From NCBI GenBank assembly GCA_028829895.1, contig CM054182.1, positions 31,342,379 through 31,406,378 of the forward strand: 64,000 nt of DNA. Direction: 5' to 3'. The translations under genes were made by a program, and so were the position numbers. Positions 1 to 11,341 of the stretch are shown here, one piece after another. This stretch comes from Sinotaia quadrata. Taxonomy: Eukaryota > Mollusca > Gastropoda > Architaenioglossa > Viviparidae. The notes under the pieces were generated by a model, which worked only from the letters and a program-made list of their open reading frames with translations, had not been told where the DNA came from and did not search any database. Numbering within the stretch: position 1 is the stretch's first letter; every line of letters begins with the position of its first letter.

Positions 1-599
1 TAAAAAGTCTACTGCGGCTTGTGAGGTGAAATGTCAGAGAGGGAAAAAAAGAAGAGGATAACGGGCAAACAGACAAGATGAGAGGATAGATGTAAAGGGA
101 GAACCAGGGTCACTGGGCCTTAGGGCCGAGATTTAGGTGGGTAGGTTAGGTTAGATTGGGATGGACTTAGAGTATAGTTGTGTAGACAGAAGAATAATTG
201 AAGAACTTTTATTTAAAGATTAGTGTAGGAGATGATATCATTATCATTCTGGTATCAGTGAACTTGTACGCATTATAAAAGATATGCGTTTTATGTACTG
301 TGCTGTGGACTTGCATATAATAAAATAAACAAAAGGTTAATCAAAAACATTTTAAGAGACAAATGGGTAGACAAAGCAAGACAGCTCTAGATAATTTTAT
401 AAAATAATAAGTGAGATAAGACTGCTTTCTAAATGTCTATTTCACTAGTCAAATGTATCTCTTTCTAGATCTGTTTTAGTCTAGGATTTCCCATTAAGTC
501 CTAAGCTCAACACATTTTTCAACAATTATTTTCCACATTTACTAATTTCAACACAAAGACAATTAGTTTAATTTTGAACTCATCCCCAGACAGAGCCTA
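1..599. other. AT-rich DNA with no recognised gene
   Basis: Low-complexity AT-rich sequence with short homopurine stretches. No splice-bounded exon of the CNB gene was found here. Confidence 0.5.
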
Positions 600-2170
600 C
601 CCACTTTATATGACGCCACTGCCACCAAGTTAATGTTTATGATTAATATTATTATTTCATCAATAACTAATTAGAAGTGATGAAAATATTAAATTATGTT
701 TTTAATAATTCTTCAGACGACAACACTCATCTCTCTCACTTGGTGGATATGCAGTCATTGTAAATGTTTTCTCTCTCCCACAACATTAAAGACAATAATT
801 TACCACGACACAATATTTTCATAGGTGGAAAACTTCTTACCAAAGGAGAAGATAAATCCATCTTTTAATCTATTTTTATCAAGCCCCCATCCATCCACTT
901 TCTTCTCCATCATAAGATTATCAATATATATATAAGAATATCAATAAATTTAACAATATATTTATTAAATTATCAATCAAATATATAACATATGAATATA
1001 ATCTAAGAGCGTTTACATCACTTCACAACAATGTTTAATTAATGCTGGACAATATTTCTGTTTATTCTAGCATAGACATAAGCAGTCAATAACATAAATA
1101 TATACTTAAATTCATGAATATCTTCACAGAAATGAGAGTAAAGTTTCAGAGAAATAATTAAAGTCAATGCACATAACCTTTTCAAAGATGGCATCATTTT
1201 CATTCACCATCACGTGGTTTGCAACAAGTCACTGCCTTTCATATTTAGGTGAGGTCCCTTGTGTCTCTTCTAGAGGCACATTACACAACAGTTCCAGAAT
1301 CTTCAACACACTCTCCAACCATGACATAGAGGATCAACCTTAATTTCACATGCACTATCAAGCATATCCAGAGGAATGTTGTTGATTTTCCATAAGTGTT
1401 TACTCAACACACCAGAAGAAACATTAAAAATAATCTTCATGAATTCTTGAGACCAAACTCAAGCCACAATTTGTGCCATTCTGGTACTCGAATGGTATTC
1501 ACAGAATCAACTTATAGCAACACATTTTACTGATAAGATGATGACAATGCAGCATTCAACACACCAACACAATCTAGTAGAGCACAGCAGCCACTGTAGT
1601 ACAACGTGACAAATGTAAAACAAAAAGGCCTGCCTCTCTGCAAAAGTCAAATTAAGGCAGCTAAATTTCAGGCGTATTTCATCTCTAAAACTCCCTTCTC
1701 TCTTACATACATTCTCAACTTACAAATCCTGCAACAATTTCGTTAGCCCAATACACACACAGCAAAAGAAATATAGCATCAATAAAAATTCTTAAGTACA
1801 ATATACAACGTAGTCAAATTAATGAAATAATGGTTCAATTACATAAGCATTCTCAAATTCAAATCATAGACCAATAGCAAACATTTACGAAATATTCTAT
1901 GTCCATTCTTTCTTCATCAATCAGTTAACTTACCATAAGCTAATGATTGCCTTTATGACTGGACTAGAGTTGTGTTCAAATTCAAAGTAGTTAGAATAGA
2001 GTACGTCTTGAACAAAGAAACTTCCGGTCCATCCCCTTTGGATGACTTTGTTATGAACAAGTGTGAGACCATTAGTCAGAAAAACTACTCATCCAGATGG
2101 AACTAGTTTGGATTGCATCAGCAATTTTCTAGCATATTCTCAACTCGAGTTGTTTACTCCAACTCTGACA
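600..2170 (-). mobile_element. dispersed 1.5-kb element, copy A
   Basis: The reverse complement of this segment aligns along its length with 37010-38727, at an estimated 70-75% identity by eye. Shared landmarks include GTTTGGTCTCAAGAATTC (1440-1457 here), GATTCTGGAA near 1297, TCCACCAAGTGAGAGA near 745, and GGATGGGGGCTT near 890. Ends are approximate. No coding frame or recognisable retrotransposon protein is present. It may be a solo LTR or another non-coding repeat. Confidence 0.7.
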
Positions 2171-2775
2171 CAAAAATATGATCATAAGGAGTGCACAAGG
2201 CTGGGTCGCTTTGATAATTTAACAATTTATATAACAATTAAGTCTAGAAATAGTAAATAGGCAAATCTACTCCATCACACCTTCTTTGCATAAAGTTTCT
2301 TTTCTCTAATAAGTTAAGCTGTCGATGGGTATTCAGACATTTTCCTCAATATCCAATATTAAATTCACTTTAACTTATAATTCAAAAGCTCGGTGAAAAA
2401 AAAAAAAGTTTAATTTTGTTGTGTGGATTTTTTCATTCAAAGAGGCAAAATAATGTCGACACTTACTTTAAAAATGAACAGAAGATATAAAATTGTATTC
2501 AGGTGTTGGTCAAAAACAAAGCTGCAGGTCAAACACGAAGCCGCAGTAAATTGCGACTTGCTCCTACAGGAGAAAGGTTCAAATCTGTAGCTTTGTCTCA
2601 CAACAGTGCAGATGTACTGTGAGTTTTGAACGCTCGACATCAAATAGTAATTTATTTATTTTCAATCTGAAAATATGTCAAAGCTCTTGACAGCATGAGT
2701 AAAACCTTTTTCCTAATAAGGTAATTTTATTACGGAAACAAGTGAGAAATATTACACCTCAACTTCATACGTGTG

Positions 2776-2827
<52 letters not shown>

Positions 2828-3240
2828 GTGGCAATTTTATAATCTCTTGCACGCTTCCAGACAACTGTAATTGATTTTCATTGATTTTCAGTTAAAAGGC
2901 GTTGATGTCATTTGAAGTCTGTGTAGGTCTTCAAGGCTGTTTCTACAAAGTGAGTTCTGAACCGTTCTCCATGAAAGGCGGTCTGGAATCATGGCCTGTG
3001 TACTGGTCTATTCGATGACCAAATCGAATGTAGTGGCGATAGGAGAGTAAATTTAGATTAACAGATGAAGTCGTGTGGTACTAATTCGAGTAGCAGAGGT
3101 ATGCTGCTATTGTTTGTTGTTGCTGCTGCAGCTATGGAAGTTTGTTATTCTCGTTGTCAATGGAGAAGTAAAACGAAGTGGTTATGAAATCAACTACAAT
3201 AGTAGCAGCCGCAGTGCTGGTCAATGATATAAGTTTTTTC
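2171..3240. other. no gene seen; (GT)n at about 2771-2830
   Basis: Mixed sequence with one 60-bp GT microsatellite. A minus-strand frame (2643-2437) has no splice or family support. Confidence 0.5.
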
Positions 3241-3245
3241 ACACC

Positions 3246-3490
3246 ACATCATTACTAATGTCACTAGTGAAGTTATTACTTTCATCAGAATTTGTAACAG
3301 AATCATAGCAATACTAATGTTACTTACAAAATCATTCTATTCATCAGAATTTGTAACAAAAGTCATAGCATTTCTAACATCACAAACAAGGTCATTATTT
3401 TCATCAGAATTTGTAACAGAATCACAGCAATACTAATGTTACTGACAAAGTCTTTATTTTCATCAGAATTTGTAACAGAAGTCACAGGAG
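3246..3490. repeat. 59-60-bp minisatellite, 4 copies
   Basis: TTCATCAGAATTTGTAAC recurs at about 3281, 3340, 3400 and 3459. It creates a spurious minus-strand frame. Confidence 0.9.
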
Positions 3491-3689
3491 TAAAAGTAAA
3501 AGGAGAAGCAGTAGTAGTAATGATATCGCAGATGGTTATACAAACTAATACTTTCCAAACCATGGATAATGATTATAATTATCATAAGGAGGAGGTGGTG
3601 GTGTGGAAATAGTAATATCTATAAATATAGTTTTCAAATTCTGTGTATCCATCTGTGCAAAATGCTAAAGCGTCCTTGACCTGCAAGCA

Positions 3690-4085
3690 CATGGAAGTTT
3701 TTTGAGCTAGTGCTAAAGCAACCTTGATCTTCGAGCACGTGGGAGGTTTTTTGAGCGAGCCGGTATTTTCACATGGCCAGCTTTATGTTGCATTGTCGCG
3801 TTCACGAAACAGAGACAACATCAAAATATTCATTTAAAGAACCTATGTACAAAGTCATTTGCTAATGATGCTCGAATTTTCACTCGCAGTGTGACTTTTT
3901 TAATCAAACACGTGAGAGTTTGAGAGTTTTTGGAGCGAGCCTGTATTTTCACATGTTTAATGTTTCATTGTTGCGTACACGAAACAGAGACAACATCAAA
4001 GTCATCGTTAAAATAGCCGTCGGTCAAGATCATTTGCTAAGCTAAATGATGTTCAAATTTTCACTTGCAATTCTGACTTATAATC
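3690..4085. repeat. diverged ~187-bp direct duplication
   Basis: Two copies share GAGCGAGCC...TATTTTCACATG and ACACGAAACAGAGACAACATC (first near 3753, second near 3940). No coding content. Confidence 0.75.
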
Positions 4086-4365
4086 AAGTTTTCCAACAAA
4101 CACATTTATTTATGTTCCTAGTAATGCATTCATTGTAATTTTCCACCCGTCATATGACGGGCAAGTACTTCTTGTTTACACAATAATTTTCTGTGCATAT
4201 AATGCACAAGTACATATGTATTAATTACTTTCCTTATACCTCTCAAATGTGCAATTGTATATATATATATATTCTAATTGTTAAATGCACAGAATATTGC
4301 ATTATTGTGTGATGTATTAAAGCACTATAATAAAAGAATGCTGACTGAAAATTAAGAATTAATGT

Positions 4366-4740
4366 TTGTCTAAGGAGTCAATCTGTAAATTAATCTAACT
4401 AAATATCATTACTCTGTAAATTAATCTAACAGCACACATTAATCTGTAAATTAATATAAAATGCAACATTAATCTCTAAATAAATCTAACATGCACCATT
4501 ACTCTGTAAATTAATCTAACAGCACATCATTAATCTGTACATTAATCTTACAGCACGCCATTACTCTGTAAATTAATCTAACAGTACAACATTGTTAGAT
4601 TAATAGCACACCAAATTACTCTAAACACCATTCATCTGTAAATTAATCTAAAAAGCACATCATTAATCTATAAATTAATCTAACACACCATTAATATGTA
4701 AACTACTCTAACTAAACACCATTCATCTGTAAATTAAACT
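4366..4740. repeat. ~33-bp degenerate minisatellite
   Basis: About eleven irregular copies of CTGTAAATTAATCTAACAGC with variable spacing. Confidence 0.85.
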
Positions 4741-5471
4741 GATTGTATACCATTCTGACTTAAATATGGCAAAAGAAGAAAACTTAAATAAGTGAACACA
4801 AAAATTGAATGTATTGAAAACAATTGAAATATTTACTTATAATTGCAGCAATATATTTTACAATAAATTAAAGATTAGTGAAACAGTAATTTAAAATATT
4901 TATTTCCTGCACTCCAGTCTTGTGAGCAAGATACATCTTTTGGAAATAATAAAGGAAAGTGTAAAATTATACTTGTACACTACTCTGCCACGCTGAGTCT
5001 CTAGTAGATTAAACTAATCGTACAGTTTTGTGAACAGTTCATTTGTCAACATCATTTAAAGTTAATAGTAAATGCCATCTTACAAGTATAACTTGCATAA
5101 ATGATCCAGTTTTTCCAATTTCCTTGTAGTCATGACAAGAAAACAAATTCCAATGGAAATAAACTCCTGAACTGAAGAAATTTGCCTATGATTTCTGGTC
5201 TCGAACAACCCAAAGAACCCTAAAAATTAATCTTCTGGGGCACATTTCTGGGGCGTATCCAAATGGTTGGAACAGATTTTTTTCTGCTTACACTTAGGTC
5301 TCAAGTCATCATTCACTTAACATTTCTGTCAAAAAGCATTCTTTTTGGCATTTAACATCTATTCCGATCTTTACAGCATTCTGACACAGCACAATACCGC
5401 TCATATCCCATCAATAACTTATACTTTAGGATTAGTTTTAGACGCCAACAAATCGCTTAAAACTAATTGTT

Positions 5472-5695
5472 CCTCTGGCATATCCACTAGACACTGGCAC
5501 TTATTTCGATTTGGAGCTCTGGTTTATCCACTTAACACTGGCATTATTTGGATTTGTGGCTCTGGCTTATCCACTTAACACTGGCTCTTAATTGGATTTG
5601 GAGCTCTGGTTTATCCACTTAACACTGACATTTGGATTTGGGGCTCTGGCTTATCCACTTAACACTGGCACTTATTTGGATTTGGGGCTCTGGCT
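5472..5695. repeat. 40-44-bp minisatellite, ~5 copies
   Basis: TTATCCACTTAACACTGGC with GGATTTGGAGCTCTGG recurs at 5524, 5567, 5611 and 5651, plus a diverged first copy. Confidence 0.9.
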
Positions 5696-5699
5696 TCAA

Positions 5700-6686
5700 T
5701 TAAAGCAATTAATGTTGATAATGGCTAAACGTAATGGTTTTAACGACGTTTCATTATATCCATGAATATATTATTCACCTAGCAGCATTAGAAGAAATAT
5801 TGATGGCAGTATGTACTACTAACTATAGTATTATCACAGACTTGGATTGTATTATCAGAATCTAGTGGAATTCTGGTAGTAGTAATAATAGCAGCAGTAG
5901 TCTTAATTGTATTGGTAGTAGTATTTTCTATAGTACTACTAATGTTGATAACGAAAGATACAAAGTTGTTTAACATAGTTGATGATAGAAGCATGCATAT
6001 AGAAACAGCAATGAACAGTAACGGTGTGTTTGAACTACTACTACTCTCAGAGATCAAGGTCATAACTATAATGACCTCTAACGGTGTCAGAGATACGTAT
6101 TAGATCGACCATTGCTGACAGCTGAAGAAACAGTCCTCAAAATTACTCAGTTTCATCATGAAAGTATTTCTTTTGTTGAAAGTCACGAAATATATTTACC
6201 ATTATATATATTCTTTCATGCTGAACGAAGAGATTTCTGTATTATTGTTCTTTTAAAAAAAATTAATACACATTTTGCAGCATCTAAGCAGCTGGATTGA
6301 AAAATCTGCCTTGTCTCTTTTCAGGGAGGAAATCGTTTTGGGGGGTTGTTAAAAAGCTAATACACGAACTGATGAGTACAGGTGGTAAAACGCTCGCCAC
6401 TCAATCCCCTGATCGATTTCGACATTATTTCATCCATATCCTTTTTGTGTCAAGGACATGAACTCTCTTTTCAATGATAGTGCATTTTTTCTTAAAGTAT
6501 ACATTCCTGACCTATATTTTACATATCTTAAAGTAGACATTCCTGACCTATATTTTATCTATTAAGCAGACACACCCGGCAAGAATAAATTAAAATTTTT
6601 CTTTGAATATTGGAACTGTCATCGCGACTTTTCCACTTTATGAAACTGGAAAATCAGCACTGATCTTTAGAGGGTTTCTTAATGGA
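5700..6686. other. no gene seen
   Basis: AT-rich. It holds an imperfect 40-bp duplication at about 6490-6565 (ATTCCTGACCTATATTTTA twice). Short open frames near 5912-6300 lack splice or family support. Confidence 0.5.
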
Positions 6687-6790
6687 GGTTCCACGAGAGG
6701 TGGCTAAGGGTTCCACGAGAGGTGACTAAGGGTTCCACGAGAGGTGGCTAAGGGTTCCGCGAGAGGTGGCTAAGGGTTCCCCGAGAGACA
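6687..6790. repeat. 22-bp minisatellite, 5 copies
   Basis: GGTTCCACGAGAGGTGGCTA recurs at 6687, 6709, 6731, 6753 and 6775. Confidence 0.93.
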
Positions 6791-6864
6791 GTGATTGAAA
6801 AATATAAGCATTGTAGATATAGTAATTTTTATGCGTCTCGTATCCGGCTAGTGGTTCCCCATCC

Positions 6865-7178
6865 TGCCATTCCCCTTTACCCCTCCGCGTCCTTCACCTT
6901 TTCGAGTGACTCCCATTTCAACAGTGTAATCATACCAATAAGATGCACGCATACACCTTTACAACAGTGTAATCCTCTGTCAGAGGAGTTCAAGAAAAAT
7001 TATGCTGATTTTCTAAAACATTTTTCTAATTTTTAGTTACTAATTCTTTTATTATTTTATGAGAAGTATAGTACCGATAGCTAGGTTGAGTACCTGTGGT
7101 ACAATAGATGTTTACGACCTATTAAGATGCAGGTCACTCGAAAAGGTGAAGGATGCAGAGGGGTAAAGGGGAATGGCA
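6865..7178. repeat. inverted repeat with 46-bp arms
   Basis: The left arm (6865-6910) and right arm (7133-7178) are reverse complements at 44 of 46 positions, separated by 222 bp. Both mismatches are C/T or G/A at CpG sites. Possibly a foldback element. Confidence 0.9.
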
Positions 7179-7907
7179 ATTGCTTCACAGCTTCTAAGGT
7201 TGAAATGTGATGAGACAAATCAGACTTAAAAGCGAAACAGCAACAAAAATCCCTAAACATATGCCTTCTAACCTTTACAGTTTTGCTGACTATTCCCATC
7301 AAAGGGTTTATTAGGTAAGTACGATAGCGGTTTTCTTGCTTCACCCGTAAATATTTTTATTATAAATCTGTGTAAAATGCACAGAAACAAAGTACAATGC
7401 TCCTTACACACGAAGTACTTACGTCACCGTAAAGAGTGTACACTACTCAGGAACAGATAGACTAAAATGTTAGCTTCCTTACACACACATTTACACACGC
7501 ACACACACATGTGCACAAGCACGCACACATACCTGCACGCATACACACGCACACATATGAAGACGATGCCGCACAAAGAAGAAAAATAGTCAGGATGGTT
7601 CTGCACAGTACGCTGCTGGCTAAAGATTAATTTAAAATTAATTAAATAGATATGTGAGACAACAAAAGAGAGAACAAACAACAGCTTAATACACATCTTA
7701 AATGCAGATAAATTCGATGCATTAATGCATATAAATGCTTAACATCTTGGCACACAATCCAGTAACTAAATTACGTTTGAAATATGATATATTTGAGTTG
7801 TGGCCTTTAATGAATAGTGACCTATTACTTCTGTTTGTATTTCTGCTTTCCTTTAACTAGAAGTTTAAGCTACATTCACAAGAGTACTCTTCAAAACCAT
7901 CAATACT

Positions 7908-7910
<3 letters not shown>

Positions 7911-7940
<30 letters not shown>
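7911..7940. repeat. (CA)n microsatellite
   Basis: About 15 CA units, followed by an AT/TG-rich tail, between CNB exon g and the left of the window. Confidence 0.95.
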
Positions 7941-7945
<5 letters not shown>

Positions 7946-8040
7946 GCATGTATGCATAATTTATACATGCAAGCTACATATCACAATTCACGTTCTTCCA
8001 GTTTAAACTAGTTTCTGTTCACGTACACAGGAGAACTCAC

Positions 8041-8105
8041 CCCAAAAGACATGCCTCGCTCCAAGCTGACCAGAGTCCTCGCTGACCCATCTTCAAAAGT
8101 GGTCA
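8041..8105 (-). CDS. CNB-protein gene, exon g (CNB strands up to SFG)
   Basis: 65-nt exon with acceptor GTCTAGTATTAG and donor TTTGGG/GTGAGTT, phase 1 in and phase 0 out, fitting exon f across a 10.4-kb intron. It encodes [12 protein letters not shown] then [10 protein letters not shown]. It would continue into the phosphate-binding cassette (GE plus the arginine loop), which I could not find between 1 and 8040. The missing exons probably lie left of the window. Confidence 0.8.
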
Positions 8106-10637
8106 CTAATACTAGACAAAGCAGTAAACATGGACTATTCAGTCATTGGCAGCGACTGGCTGATTGTGGATGTGCATGTGTGTGTGTGTGCGTGTGCGTT
8201 ATGTGATTAAAAATGTACGTGATTGCAGAACTCAGCAATCTATTGTTAAGTGGGCAGCATGATTACTGTTTTCTTTATTTTATGTTTACGTTAAATTCTG
8301 AGGGTTTTTTTTTAATAGGAATATCATTATGCATTCTCGTTTAAAACTCATCATTGATTGAAAACATTTGGCTAATTCTTCCAGTGACATTAAACTATTT
8401 TAACTAAATGAATTATTCATCTAGAAAATCATTTAACTTTTGAGATGAGCTAGCCTCCATCGCTGCAAACGACTCAGCGACCAGTTCTTTTTTTAAATCT
8501 ATACTTGTGAAGCAATGCAATTACTTTATTTAAATCTATACTTGTGAAGCAATGCAATTACTTTATTTAAATCTATACTTGTGAAGCAATGCAATTACTT
8601 TATTTAAATCTATACTTGTGAAGCAATGCAATTACTTTATTTAAATCTATACTTGTGAAGCAATGCAATTACTTTATTTAAATCTACACTTGTGAAGCAA
8701 TGCAATTACTTTATTTAAATCTACACTTGTGAAGCAATGCAATTACTTTATTTAAATCTACACTTGTGAAGCAATGCAATTACTTTATTTAAATCTATAC
8801 TTGTGAAGCAATGCAATTACTTTATTTAAATCTATACATGTTGTGATGTAGTGCAATTAACTAGTCATAAAGCCTTTAAGGTGCAAAGTGGGGTTTTTAA
8901 TGGAAAGAAAATATGATTTGAGTATTAATTTATCATCTGATATTTTAGAAGATCCCCACTGTCAATCAAAAGCTGTTAGCACACTTTAACTCTACAAAGT
9001 TGTACAAATCTTGAATGTCCTAATGTCTGTTATAGGCCATTCTTCTTGAAACTTTAAATAACCATGAAAAGCCTACTACCATTGTTTGTCTAGCATCATT
9101 ATTCCGAATCTAGATCACTCTGTGTGTGTCTATAGCTCTATAGCAGAGTGCTTTACAATTAACATTAGGTTGTGCACTTCTAGAAATTTTGCTGTTATGT
9201 ACAGCTGATAGAGGCATATAAAAACTAGGTGAATATATTTCTTTGTTGCTATAACATTATTGTATGTGACTGCCTGTCTACATTAATTATTATAAATAGT
9301 TCTTCGTTTTTCTTAGGACTGTCAGTACAAGTATTGTGTACATTCTGTATCAGTACAAGTATTGTGTGCATTCTGTATCAGTACAAGTATTGTGTACATT
9401 CTGTATCAGTACAAGTATTGTGTGCATTCTGTATCAGTACAAGTATTGTGTGCATTCTGTATCAGTACAAGTATTGTGTGCATTGTGTATAAGTACAAGT
9501 ATTGTGTGCATTGTTTATCAGTACAAGTATTGTGTGCATTCTGTATCAGTACAAGTATTGTGTGCATTGTGTATCAGTACAAGTATTGTGTGCATTCTGT
9601 ATCAGTACAAGTATTGTGTGCATTCTGTATCAGTACAAGTGTATCAGTACAATTATTGTGTGCATTCTGTATCAGTACAAGTATTGTGTGCATTCTGTAT
9701 CAGTACAGGTATTTTGTGCATTATGTATCAGTACAAGTATTGTGTGCATTCTGTATCAGTACAAGTATTGTGTATCATACATTCCATGAGACTGTAAATG
9801 TTAGACTGGTGCTAGATATGGTTTATGATGTCGGTCACCGGTTGTTGTTTTGTTTTGGTTTGTTTGTTTGTTTGTTTGTTTTATTTTTTTTTTTCATGTG
9901 TGAAGAAGCACTATCCTGCTGTTTCCAGTGACGTCATGAAACTCTACCGTTTGTATAGACAAATGCACGTATTAACTCTCTTTTGCAATAAATCAATCAA
10001 CCGTTTTGTTACTTATTAAAGTTATCAATGTATTGGTCAGACCCTCTCTTTGTCTACACCTATCTCGGAACGACTGGGCGTGAGCGTGACGACCAATCTG
10101 ATTGGTGTGCGAAATAAAATACCTCTCCAGTTTTTGTGCTTGGTTTGTGATTAAGGATGAAAGCTGCAAGATGCGAAAAAATGAGCATGGAGGCACACTA
10201 AGCCAACATACAAAGTTCCATTCACCCATCCCATACGATGCATGTGTACACTAATTTCTTTCTAATTACGTCTTTTTTTTTTTAACAGAACTATAATGAA
10301 ACGCGTTTCCGGGTGCCGATTTCCGGTAAAGTGATTAAAGGCTCTGCAACGCATTATAAGCTGTTATAAAAACCAACGGCGTGCTGTTTTAGAGGGTAAT
10401 CATTCACAATCTCGCCAGGAGTTCAGTCGTAAGAAACTTTTGTTTCCTCCGGCCATCCCACCCATCAGGCCAAATTACGACTTGCGCCACTGATTAAAAG
10501 CTCGCGGTGTGGATTATAAAGAGGAGTTTTATTTATAAACATTACGCTTTCAATTTTCTAGCCAAATATAAAACTCAGCCACGCTCTATGTGCATAATAC
10601 TCGCTAGTTCTCCCGGAAGTTACCAACCAACCACCAC

Positions 10638-10683
<46 letters not shown>

Positions 10684-11145
10684 AGATGTGGAGAATCAAG
10701 TATTGAAAAAAGCTGAAGTAAACGGCAGTAATTAAAATAAAGAATGAGTATAAAGGTAGAATATATCTCTTGATTTGCTGAATAGCATCATTGGATGTTT
10801 ACAAACAGCAAACTGAAGACTACGAGCAACAGAAAACGTGGTGATAGCTCTAATCTTTTCGGTTGATCTGGTTGTCTGTCGGTCGGTCTTTGTGTTCGTA
10901 CAATTGATTTGATATTATCCACTTCCGAATAAATAGTCAATAAGTAATAGATCTGCATTAATTCCATTTAAATAGGTCTCTATTTGACACCTTGCTCAAT
11001 CTGTGTAAGTATTCCGTATATGGTATGTATAACTAAGTTCTTACTCTGTGTGGTGTTCTTTAATTGTCATTAATTTAAAGTAAACAAACGCGAGCGCGCA
11101 CACACACACACACATTCTTTATAAATATTACATACTACTCCTCGT

Positions 11146-11205
<60 letters not shown>

Positions 11206-11297
11206 TCTTTATAAATATTATATACTACTCCTCGTGTACATACACACACACACACACACACACACATTCTTTATAAATATTATATACTACTCCTCGT

Positions 11298-11341
<44 letters not shown>

